Assembly (NCBI GenBank): GCA_030639665.1
Contig: DAOWCC010000126.1
Location: 1-7,117, forward strand
Source: Elusimicrobiota bacterium
GTDB lineage: Bacteria > Elusimicrobiota > Elusimicrobia > Elusimicrobiales > UBA9959
Direction of reading: 5' to 3'
Length of the DNA stretch: 7,117 nt
Below the pieces are notes generated by a model that was given only the letters and a program-made list of their open reading frames with translations, had not been told where the DNA came from and ran no database searches. A program made the position numbers and the translations under genes. Of this stretch, positions 1 through 5,833 are shown piece by piece; position 1 is the stretch's first letter; the number at the start of each line of letters is the position of its first letter.

Positions 1-993
1 AACGAGAAAAAGAAAAATGACAGATTCACTCTAAAAAATGGTTCTTTTGAATTAACAAAAAACACCGTTAAAAATCTCTATATAGACTCCTATATCAATT
101 CAAAACTTATGACGATAGCCTTTGAAGGAAAATGGAATAAACATAAGACAAAAGGCTTGCTTAAAATAAAAAACCCTCTCACTCAAAAAAAATCCTTGAA
201 TTTAACGGCCTATACCGCCAATTTAAACGCGACAAAATTAAGGGATATAACGCTTGAAATCAAATACGCCCTGCCGCCAAAAGAAAAAAATTTTTATTCA
301 AAAACAAAATGGGTAAGCAATCTAAAAAATGCCATCCCAAGAGGCTTCTCGCTTATAACCGGAAACATAAAAGCGGATATGGTCAGCCATGAATATTTCA
401 AAAGCAAAGACTTTTATTTTTCAGGCAAACTGAAAAATTTCTCGGGAGACGTGGAAAAAATAAGAGGCGATATATCCATACAATCGGGAGCGGGAACTTT
501 TTTTAAAGTGCAGAAAACCTCTGAAAAAGACAGGTTGTACAATATCGTGGCTTTGCCCGTTCTCATGATGTTTAAACTAAACCGTATGAGCGCTCTTAAA
601 TTGGGCGCGACTTTAAAAGATGTTAATTTCTATTCAGTGGGCGGAGATTATTCTTTTGACTCGGGCAAAATACATATTAAAAACTTTTTCATGGATGGAA
701 AAGAATTTTCCGCCTATTCAACGGGCGATTTGGACCTTATGAGTGAGACTATGGACTTAAAAGTTTATACAATATCTAATAAGTATTATTCAATGGGAAC
801 TTTGCCTGAATTTTTAACCGATGCCAGCGGTAAACCCGCTTTGGCTTTCAGGCTGACCGGAAAGATGAATAATCCTTCATTTAAAATGCTTAATCCGAAA
901 AAAAGCGGAAAAATTATTAAGACTGCAAAAGATAAAGGCGTGGGAATAAATATTAAAGAGATTAATGAACTTATGAGCGGAGTAAAAAAATAA
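1..993 (+). CDS. AsmA-like C-terminal domain protein (5' end missing)
   Basis: The reading frame is open from base 1, so the gene begins outside the window. The first internal ATG (109) is not a likely start, because the codons before it read as the same kind of beta-rich, Lys/Asn-rich sequence. About 330 C-terminal residues are visible. They show the pattern of AsmA/YhdP/TamB-type C-terminal domains: amphipathic strands; a segment like 'G..SIQSGAGTFFKV'; a hydrophobic stretch around codons 183-190 ('NIVALPVLMM'); then 'VGGDYSFDSGKIHIKNF', a 'STGDLDLMSETMDLKVYT' strand pair and a closing 'LAFRLTGKMNNPSF'. Known AsmA-like proteins are anchored in the inner membrane, span the periplasm and act in phospholipid transport to, or homeostasis of, the outer membrane. 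The role here is inferred from that. It heads the visible + strand run, 33 bp before pyrE, with no terminator between them. Family call is by pattern only; the substrate is unknown. Confidence 0.7.
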   Translation, partial: NEKKKNDRFTLKNGSFELTKNTVKNLYIDSYINSKLMTIAFEGKWNKHKTKGLLKIKNPLTQKKSLNLTAYTANLNATKLRDITLEIKYALPPKEKNFYSKTKWVSNLKNAIPRGFSLITGNIKADMVSHEYFKSKDFYFSGKLKNFSGDVEKIRGDISIQSGAGTFFKVQKTSEKDRLYNIVALPVLMMFKLNRMSALKLGATLKDVNFYSVGGDYSFDSGKIHIKNFFMDGKEFSAYSTGDLDLMSETMDLKVYTISNKYYSMGTLPEFLTDASGKPALAFRLTGKMNNPSFKMLNPKKSGKIIKTAKDKGVGINIKEINELMSGVKK

Positions 994-1011
994 AAGGAAA
1001 CATTCCTTATC

Positions 1012-1016
1012 GGGAG
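1012..1016 (+). promoter_or_regulatory. Ribosome binding site of pyrE
   Basis: GGGAG lies 10 bases before the ATG at 1027, a workable Shine-Dalgarno spacing. It supports this start. The 33-bp gap from the upstream stop shows no promoter-like pair of boxes, so pyrE is probably read from the upstream transcript. Confidence 0.55.
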
Positions 1017-1026
1017 ATATAATATT

Positions 1027-1617
1027 ATGGCAAAATCAAGAAAACTGGACACACTGAGCCTTTTACAGGAACACGGAGCTATTTTAAACGGACACTTTCA
1101 AATACCCTCGGGCTTTCACACACAAACATATATCCAACCCTCACTCGCGCTCCAATATCCTCATCTCGCGCAAAAGATCGCCAAAGAAATGGCCTCCAAA
1201 TTTCCGCAGCATATCGATGTGGTAATATCTCCGAGTTTGGGTTCGGTTGTAATAGGCCAGGAAGTGGCCCGCGTTAAAAAAGCCCGCGCCATATTCACGG
1301 AAAAAATAAACGGCGTAATGGTTTTAAAAAGAGATTTTAAAATCAATCCGGGAGAAAAAGTTTTGATAGTGGATGATGTTTTCAATATGGGAAGGCTGAC
1401 CGGAGAAGCGGCAATACTCGCCAAAAGCTATGGCGCGAAACCCATCGGCATAGTTGCCATCGTAGACAGATCAGTCGATCCGCTCCCCCTGAATATTCCC
1501 ATAAGAGCTTTAATCTCTTATCCACTGGAATTATTTCCGCCGGATAATTGCCCCTTATGCAAACAAAAAATCCCGCTCACAACTCCGGGATCAAATCTAC
1601 CGCCCGCGGGACACTAA
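1027..1617 (+). CDS. pyrE: Orotate phosphoribosyltransferase (PyrE)
   Basis: This cytoplasmic enzyme joins orotate to PRPP to give OMP and pyrophosphate, the fifth step of de novo pyrimidine synthesis. The 196-residue protein has the usual length and order of the family branch with a C-terminal Cys pair. It has 'GAILNGHFQIPSGFHT..Y' (18-35), 'ISPSLGSVVIGQEVARVKKARAIFTEK' (67-93), a flexible-loop region 'NGVMVLKRDF' (95-104), the PRPP motif strand 'VLIVDDV' (112-118), 'IVDRS' (145-149) and 'FPPDNCPLCKQKIPL' (170-183). The acidic pair Asp116-Asp117 is kept. The phosphate loop after it is odd: Asn120-Met-Gly-Arg-Leu124 where relatives have Thr-Thr-Gly-Gly-Ser. The flanking sequence aligns without gaps, so this is substitution and not a frameshift. 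Orotate transfer is the default call. A changed activity is possible because of that loop. It sits 6 bp before the SAM hydroxide adenosyltransferase gene. Confidence 0.88.
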   Translation: MAKSRKLDTLSLLQEHGAILNGHFQIPSGFHTQTYIQPSLALQYPHLAQKIAKEMASKFPQHIDVVISPSLGSVVIGQEVARVKKARAIFTEKINGVMVLKRDFKINPGEKVLIVDDVFNMGRLTGEAAILAKSYGAKPIGIVAIVDRSVDPLPLNIPIRALISYPLELFPPDNCPLCKQKIPLTTPGSNLPPAGH

Positions 1618-1623
1618 CTTATT

Positions 1624-2418
1624 ATGAAAACAGGGTTTATAGCGCTATTGTCAGACTTTGGAACCAATGACCCTTTTGTAGCGACGATGAAAGGAGTAAT
1701 CCTTTCAAAAGCTCCCAAAGTCGATATCATTGATATCACTCATCAAATTCCGCCTCAAGATATTACGACAGCCGGATTCTATCTTATGAGCAGTATGTCT
1801 TATATGCCGAAAAATACTCTTTTCCTATGCGTGGTGGACCCCGCGGTTGGAATGGGAAGAGGCATAATTTGGGCAAAAACAAAAAACTATCAATTCATCT
1901 GCCCCGATAACGGCATTATAAGCTGGGTTGAAGAAATAGAACCCGTAATAGAATCCAGATTCGTAAATAATTCCCGCCTTTTCCTGAAAAAAATAAGTTC
2001 AACTTTTCACGGAAGAGATATAATGGCGCCGGTAGCCGCTGAAATAGCGAAAGGCTTTCCCGAAAAAAATCTCGGCCCGATATTTACCGAATATAGAAAA
2101 AATCCCTTTCCCCGCCAAACAAAAACAGGCAATCGGATAGCCGGAGAGGTAATAGGCATTGATTATTTCGGCAATGTAATAACCAGTATTGACCAAAAAT
2201 ATATAAAAGCCGCGTCCATACTTAACATCGCGAATAAAACCATTAAAGGCATCAAGCTTACTTATGCCTCCGTGGACGACGGCGTCGATCTCGCTTTAAT
2301 TGGATCTTTCGGTTTCTTGGAATTTTCAGCAAGAGGCGGAAGTTTCGCTAAAAATCATGACATAAAAATAGGACAGAAAGTGGAGGCTATAATATCTCTC
2401 GATGAAAACTACATATAA
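1624..2418 (+). CDS. S-adenosyl-L-methionine hydroxide adenosyltransferase (DUF62 family)
   Basis: Members of this family (related to fluorinase and chlorinase) use water-derived hydroxide to split SAM into adenosine and L-methionine. The 264 residues match the family length. The N-terminal domain opens with 'IALLSDFGTNDPFVATMKG' (6-24) and 'DIIDITHQIPPQDI' (34-47). The hydrolytic Asp-Arg-His triad is present: Asp72 and Arg79 in 'VVDPAVGMGR' and His129 in 'FHGRD', with the seven-residue Asp-Arg spacing of characterised members. The C-terminal domain has 'GIDYFGNVITSID' (178-190) and 'GSFGFLEFSARGGSFA' (227-242). The intact triad argues for hydrolase and against halogenase activity. The start at 1624 has only a weak GGGA 12 bases upstream, inside the end of pyrE, so translation may be coupled to pyrE. 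Its 3' end overlaps the rRNA methyltransferase gene by 17 bp. The physiological role (SAM turnover or salvage) is uncertain. Confidence 0.9.
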   Translation: MKTGFIALLSDFGTNDPFVATMKGVILSKAPKVDIIDITHQIPPQDITTAGFYLMSSMSYMPKNTLFLCVVDPAVGMGRGIIWAKTKNYQFICPDNGIISWVEEIEPVIESRFVNNSRLFLKKISSTFHGRDIMAPVAAEIAKGFPEKNLGPIFTEYRKNPFPRQTKTGNRIAGEVIGIDYFGNVITSIDQKYIKAASILNIANKTIKGIKLTYASVDDGVDLALIGSFGFLEFSARGGSFAKNHDIKIGQKVEAIISLDENYI

Positions 2419-3607
2419 AACAATCAAAATAAGTCCGCGTTGCGAAAAACGCGTGGGAAAAGGCCATATTTGGATATTTTCCAATGAAGTGGAAACCATT
2501 GATAAAACAATTGAAGCCGGTTCCATATGCAGAGTTGTAAACTCAGAGGACAGATTCGTCGATTATGCTTTTTTTAATCCTCATAGTCTTATAACCGCCA
2601 GACTGCTTAAATATAAAGAACCCAATTTCAATGAAGACGATTATATTTCAAAAAAATTGAACGCCGCTTTGAAATACCGCTTATCTATCGGAGTAAACAA
2701 ATCCGGAAGAGTTTTCTTTGGAGAATCCGACGGAATCCCCGGCCTTGTGGTTGACAGATACATGAACCCCGAAGATAAATCCTATCTCGTAGTTGAAATG
2801 TTTTCAGCCGGCGCGGACAAAATGACCGAGGGCATAATTAAACACTTGGTGGAAATATTTAAACCGGAAGGAGTATTATTAAAAAACACAAATGCTTTTA
2901 GAACTCTGGAAGGCCTCACCTTGCACACCAAAATAGGATACGGACAAGTTCCTGAAACCGTTATCATAGAAGAGAATTCTCTGAAATTTGAAGTAAATCT
3001 AAAATCCGGCCAAAAAACGGGTTACTTTTTTGACCAAAGAGAAAACCGTAAATTTTTAGAGCCTTATTTTAAAGGTAAAAAAGTTTTGGATATATGCTGT
3101 TATAATGGCTCATTCTCTTTGCTTGCCGCCGCTTCCGGCGCCAAAACAGTCTGGGGCATAGACTCCTCCGAAAGAGCTATTGACGCGGCCAAGAACAATG
3201 CAAAACTCAATCATCTTGAAGACGATGTCCTCTTTAGACAAGAAGAATATCAGAAAGTTCTGTCAGCTCTTGAAAAAAAACAGCTCCCTGAGCAACCTGA
3301 CTTTATTCTTTTTGATCCCCCCGGTTTCGTAAAAAACCGCAAAAGCCTGCCTCAGGCGCAAAAACTTTATACCAAAATGAACGCTTCCGCCATCAAAGCT
3401 TTGCCTCCGGGCGGCTTATTGGCGACATCTTCATGCTCGCATCATGTTTCAGCTGAAATTTTTTGTGAGATACTGAAAGACGCCGCAGCCAGAGCGGAAA
3501 GAAAAGTCTTTATTATGGAATTAAGAGGCCAGGCAAAAGACCATCCCATAATGCTGAATATGCCGGAAACGGAATATCTGCATTTCGCTTTATTAAGAGT
3601 GGAATAA
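2402..3607 (+). CDS. rlmI: RlmI-like 23S rRNA (cytosine-5)-methyltransferase
   Basis: A class I SAM-dependent methyltransferase of the RlmI/YccW type, expected to methylate C5 of a 23S rRNA cytosine (C1962 in E. coli). Its 401 residues are close to the E. coli protein's length. Domains in order: an N-terminal PUA RNA-binding domain (about 1-75; 'KRVGKGHIWIFSNEV' at 16-30), a linker domain (about 85-190) with 'FFGESDGIPGLVVDRY' (105-120), then the Rossmann fold. There, 'TGYFFDQRENR' (206-216) is the usual lead-in, 'VLDICCYNGSFSL' (228-240) is SAM motif I, 'GIDSS..AI..A..N' (252-266) is motif II, 'FILFDPPGF' (301-309) is motif IV, and 'ATSSCSHH' (341-348) carries the probable catalytic Cys345. 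The ATG overlaps the upstream gene by 17 bp. A GGAGG at 2382-2386 lies 15 bases upstream, rather far, so coupling to upstream translation is likely. The rRNA position is inferred from the family. Confidence 0.87.
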   Translation: MKTTYKTIKISPRCEKRVGKGHIWIFSNEVETIDKTIEAGSICRVVNSEDRFVDYAFFNPHSLITARLLKYKEPNFNEDDYISKKLNAALKYRLSIGVNKSGRVFFGESDGIPGLVVDRYMNPEDKSYLVVEMFSAGADKMTEGIIKHLVEIFKPEGVLLKNTNAFRTLEGLTLHTKIGYGQVPETVIIEENSLKFEVNLKSGQKTGYFFDQRENRKFLEPYFKGKKVLDICCYNGSFSLLAAASGAKTVWGIDSSERAIDAAKNNAKLNHLEDDVLFRQEEYQKVLSALEKKQLPEQPDFILFDPPGFVKNRKSLPQAQKLYTKMNASAIKALPPGGLLATSSCSHHVSAEIFCEILKDAAARAERKVFIMELRGQAKDHPIMLNMPETEYLHFALLRVE

Positions 3608-3663
3608 AAAAAGACGGTTAAATTAGGCCAAAGCGGGAGACTTTCTTTAATAACGCATTCCTT

Positions 3664-3754
3664 ATTTGTAGCGGTCGCATTACCATGCGACCTACTTTCG
3701 GCGATTGGTAAATCCCGCCACACGGCATCGGCGGGCAGGCTGCCCGCTACAAAT
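3664..3754. repeat. 91-bp palindromic element with 11-bp terminal inverted repeats
   Basis: The ends ATTTGTAGCGG (3664-3674) and CCGCTACAAAT (3744-3754) are perfect inverted repeats. Inside are three hairpins. The first is GTAG plus GTCGCAT (3668-3680, two-base bulge) pairing with ATGCGAC-CTAC (3685-3695), loop TACC. The second is GGC-GATT (3700-3706) with AATC-CC-GCC (3711-3719), loop GGTA. The third is GCGGGCA (3731-3737) with TGCCCGC (3741-3747). An alternative stem CCCGCC (3714-3719) with GGCGGG (3730-3735) would exclude the second and third. It lies between convergent genes, as REP/MITE-like non-autonomous elements often do. No T-tract follows any hairpin directly, so it is not a standard terminator. 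Confidence 0.65.
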
Positions 3755-3807
3755 TTAATCGCAGGGTTCGCAATTTTTTTTCTCTACAGTCTCCGCTGGT
3801 TGTTTGG

Positions 3808-3871
3808 AGGAAACTTTGCGACTACCTCATGGTGTAGTTGCAGAGCTTGCTCTGCCAACTTTGAAATTCCT
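3808..3871. repeat. Second palindromic element with overlapping stems
   Basis: GCAGAGC (3840-3846) and GCTCTGC (3849-3855) are perfect inverted arms. They extend to AGTT (3836-3839) and AACT (3857-3860) with one bulged C. A second stem, GCGACTAC (3818-3825) with GTAGTTGC (3834-3841, one G-T pair), overlaps the first at 3836-3841, so the two cannot both form fully. AACTTTG occurs directly repeated at 3812-3818 and 3857-3863, and AGGAA/TTCCT mark the possible ends (3808-3812, 3867-3871). It ends 17 bp past the stop of the - strand gene. The boundaries are guesses; a repeated-element origin is inferred from the symmetry. Confidence 0.45.
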
Positions 3872-3888
3872 ATACGATAAATTAGGAG

Positions 3889-5052
3889 TTATTCTAAACC
3901 GACATTCTTCCGATAAAGAACCGCGGCGCAAAGACCTTTGTAATATTCAGGGTATTTATCAATTAAATTGCCGCGGCCTTCGGGGCCGAAAACTTTAACT
4001 GTTTCTTTAAAATCCACCGGTTCGGCATTAGCGTCATCTTTTAAACCGTAATAATCTAAAGCAAATTTAGTAGCCTTCCAAAAATCACCGATAACCCTAT
4101 CAACGCCATAGACTACGGGATTACCCGCAATATTCATATCGCCGACTACGGTTCCCAAATTCCTTATAAGCCAACTTTTATGCAAACCAACATACATACC
4201 CACAAATCTATAATAATTTTTTCCGGACGCGTCTCTCATACCTTTCACACTGCGTATCATTGACCGCTTATCATGAAATATCTTGGCCAAACTTCCCATT
4301 CCCATCGTGATATTGCCATTTGTAGCCAATATCGCCTCATGAATCAACTCTCCTTGAGTTATTTTGCCGTATTGAATGGCGTTTTCAAGACTATCACGCA
4401 AATTTCCTGTTTCTTTAAAATTTGGATTAAAATTGGCCTCTCCTGAATTTGCAAACCTTTCCCAATTTAATTTTAAAGAACTGTCTTGATAATCATCGTA
4501 TGAAACTTGCCGCCCAAGAAATGATTTATAAACCCACGCGGCGCCGTTAAGGTCCACATAAAATTCTCCATCATCATCTTCACCTCCCGCGCCGGAAACA
4601 CCCAACATGTTTTTTTCCGTTTTAACGACGGCATTAACACATTCCACAATTCCGGCGCAATTTGTATCGGATATCGCGCCGTCATAATCAAATTGGCATT
4701 TCTTTATTCGGGATACAAACGCGTTTCTTGTCATTGACGGAATTCTTAAAAATGATTTTTTTAGAATAGAAGTATCCCCGCCAAATTTTTGCGAGCAGGC
4801 ATCCAACATCTTGGGATAAAAATCGGGAGTTTCTTTACTTTCAACCGCTATGGAATTTACAGCGGACGGAATATTTTCGTTTTCATATGAGCGAACAACC
4901 TCTGCATCAAAAGAGCCCGCTTCTTCAAACGAAATATCCGAGGGAGCATCACGCCAATCGGAAACGATAACAGCCGACGGGGCCCTTGCGATATAAATAA
5001 GCAAGCCCAAAATGAAAACCGTATTAATAATTGGAATCGTATATTTTTTCAT
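3889..5052 (-). CDS. Membrane-anchored or secreted protein of unknown function
   Basis: I do not recognise this family. From the chosen start (ATG at 5052-5050) the protein has 387 residues. It opens with 'MKK' and a hydrophobic segment at about 7-22, followed by 'ARAPSA', which could be a signal-peptidase site or a single membrane anchor. An in-frame ATG four codons earlier (5064) has no Shine-Dalgarno sequence, whereas a GGGA lies six bases before the chosen ATG. The predicted extracytoplasmic part has five cysteines (86, 119, 132, 138, 375); 119, 132 and 138 cluster in 'CQFDYDG...NCAGIVEC', which could form disulfides. A Gly/Asp/Glu-rich loop follows at 151-163. The region 220-335 is rich in predicted helix and aromatics ('SLENAIQYGKITQGELIHEAI', 'WLIRNLGTVVGDMNIAG', 'DFWKATKFALDYYG'). 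There is no catalytic motif that I can name and no lipobox. It lies 164 bp downstream of the receiver gene on the same strand. Confidence 0.7.
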   Translation of the reverse strand: MKKYTIPIINTVFILGLLIYIARAPSAVIVSDWRDAPSDISFEEAGSFDAEVVRSYENENIPSAVNSIAVESKETPDFYPKMLDACSQKFGGDTSILKKSFLRIPSMTRNAFVSRIKKCQFDYDGAISDTNCAGIVECVNAVVKTEKNMLGVSGAGGEDDDGEFYVDLNGAAWVYKSFLGRQVSYDDYQDSSLKLNWERFANSGEANFNPNFKETGNLRDSLENAIQYGKITQGELIHEAILATNGNITMGMGSLAKIFHDKRSMIRSVKGMRDASGKNYYRFVGMYVGLHKSWLIRNLGTVVGDMNIAGNPVVYGVDRVIGDFWKATKFALDYYGLKDDANAEPVDFKETVKVFGPEGRGNLIDKYPEYYKGLCAAVLYRKNVGLE

Positions 5053-5127
5053 AAAACATCCCATGATTGGGCGAATCTAAAATCCTTAATACTACACAGC
5101 TTATTTTACCTTTACCATGTCAATATT

Positions 5128-5156
5128 AGTATACATTACCCCCTTGACATAGGAAG
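5128..5156 (-). promoter_or_regulatory. Possible promoter of the unknown-function gene
   Basis: Reading the - strand, TATACT (5133-5128) is a good -10 box, directly preceded by TG. The -35 position 17 bp away (5156-5151) reads CTTCCT, a poor match. Transcription would start near 5121 and leave a leader of about 70 bases before the ATG at 5052. A TTGACA on the same strand at 5123-5118 has no -10 box at the right distance. Weak evidence only. Confidence 0.25.
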
Positions 5157-5174
5157 TGCCATTAGACCTATATA
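5144..5174 (+). promoter_or_regulatory. Promoter-like boxes facing the antisense side of the receiver gene
   Basis: TTGACA (5144-5149) is a perfect -35 hexamer. TATATA (5169-5174) follows after 19 bp, or CTATAT after 18 bp, both longer than ideal. The direction is + strand, where the next gene is the receiver gene in antisense, so any transcript would be an antisense RNA. It may equally be chance or a regulator-binding site, since the TTGACA is half of an inverted repeat with 5117-5123. Confidence 0.2.
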
Positions 5175-5216
5175 GGATTAGGCCCTTAATTTTCCTAATA
5201 AAGATATAGTGAAAGT

Positions 5217-5588
5217 TTAAGAAAGGATACTCTTTACAACTCCAAGGATTTCTTCTTTGGTGGAAGGCTTGGTAATATAAGATTTAGCGCCATAGCCCAT
5301 AGCCTGCCTAATCTCGGATAAACTCCCCTCTACCGTTATCATAACAACCGGAATACTCATTGTGGCGGGATTTTCCTTTATCGCCTTACAAGCTTCCAAT
5401 CCATCCATTTTAGGCATATGAATATCAAGCAATATAAGAGAAGGAAGTTCTTTCAATGAGGCATTAACAGCTTCTTCTCCGTTTTCCGTCTTTATAACAT
5501 CAAAACCCTCTTCTTCAAGAATCGTAGTTAAAAGTTCCAACATCTGCAAATCATCATCCGCTATAAGTATTCTGTCTAAATTTTTCAT
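5217..5588 (-). CDS. Receiver-only response regulator (CheY-like fold)
   Basis: A 123-residue stand-alone phosphoacceptor domain of two-component signalling, cytoplasmic. The key residues are all present: acidic pair Asp11-Asp12 in 'ILIADDD', phosphorylated Asp55 in 'LILLDIHMPKMDG', Thr85 in 'VVMITVEG', and Lys107 in 'YITKPS', with the aromatic switch residue Tyr104. The sequence stops right after the last helix, so there is no DNA-binding, enzymatic or other output domain. It must act by protein-protein contact or as a phosphate relay or sink. No histidine kinase is in the window. The partner is unknown; resemblance to CheY is structural and does not by itself imply chemotaxis. The start is clear from the domain edge, although only an A-rich stretch (no good Shine-Dalgarno) precedes it. 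The gene lies 65 bp downstream of tRNA-Phe on the same strand with no obvious terminator between, so readthrough from the tRNA promoter is possible. Confidence 0.9.
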   Translation of the reverse strand: MKNLDRILIADDDLQMLELLTTILEEEGFDVIKTENGEEAVNASLKELPSLILLDIHMPKMDGLEACKAIKENPATMSIPVVMITVEGSLSEIRQAMGYGAKSYITKPSTKEEILGVVKSILS

Positions 5589-5653
5589 AAAATTTTCTTA
5601 TTATTAAAAATGAGGCCCCCAATATCGCCCACTAAACTGCTTAAAACTAAATT

Positions 5654-5725
5654 TGCCTCGAGTTGGAATCGGACCAACGACACCTGGTTTTTCAGACCAG
5701 TGCTCTACCACTGAGCTACCGAGGC
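5654..5725 (-). tRNA. tRNA-Phe (GAA anticodon)
   Basis: The - strand folds as a complete cloverleaf of 72 bases. The acceptor stem GCCTCGG pairs with TCGAGGC (one G-T at the base), with discriminator A at 5654. The D-arm is GCTC-AGTGGTA-GAGC. The anticodon stem CTGGT/ACCAG closes the loop CTGAAAA, giving anticodon GAA (5693-5691) with U33 before it and A37 after. The variable loop is GTGTC, and the T-arm is GTTGG-TCCGATT-CCAAC. GAA reads UUC/UUU, hence phenylalanine. CCA is not encoded; the sequence after the discriminator is AAT, so CCA must be added enzymatically. The T-loop begins T-C-C and not the near-universal T-T-C, placing C where U55 (pseudouridine) is expected. Confidence 0.95.
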
Positions 5726-5749
5726 AAACTAATTACTTCTGTATTGGTA

Positions 5750-5778
5750 ATAATAGCATTTTTTGGAAAAAACTTTAA
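5750..5778 (-). promoter_or_regulatory. Extended -10 promoter of tRNA-Phe
   Basis: On the - strand, TATTAT (5755-5750) is preceded by TGC (5758-5756), which fits an extended -10 element (TGnTATAAT). At a 17-bp spacing the -35 box is TTAAAG (5778-5773), a partial match. The expected start, near 5743, is about 18 bases before the mature tRNA 5' end at 5725. This is a sensible leader for RNase P processing. Confidence 0.45.
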
Positions 5779-5833
5779 ATTTTTAGACTCAATTTATAAT
5801 CTAAAGATATTTCAGGTTCCCAGATTAACTCTA

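Noticed and set aside
3630..3648. A possible terminator just after rlmI (AAAG...CTTT)
   Set aside because: The stem is only four base pairs and no proper T-tract follows.
3442..3723. A 93-codon - strand reading frame across the rlmI 3' end
   Set aside because: It starts within the palindromic element and lies antisense to the conserved end of the methyltransferase; no recognisable protein.
3731..3781. GC-rich hairpin followed by an eight-T run as a terminator
   Set aside because: The hairpin ends at 3747 and the T-run starts at 3774; a 26-base gap is too long for an intrinsic terminator, and no stem abuts the T-run.
3804..3998. A 64-codon + strand reading frame starting in the convergent spacer
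   Set aside because: It starts inside the palindromic element and runs antisense into the 3' end of the unknown-function gene; its protein shows no domain-like pattern and its sequence is explained by the repeat.
5782..5805. TTTAGA/TCTAAA inverted repeat as terminator of the ABC gene
   Set aside because: The stem is six A/T-rich pairs with a 12-base loop, too weak to support the call.
5654..5833. tRNA-Phe as the attachment site of an integrated island holding the ABC gene
   Set aside because: The ABC gene lies on the 5' side of the tRNA, whereas integration usually occurs at the 3' end; no integrase or duplicated tRNA end is seen in the window.
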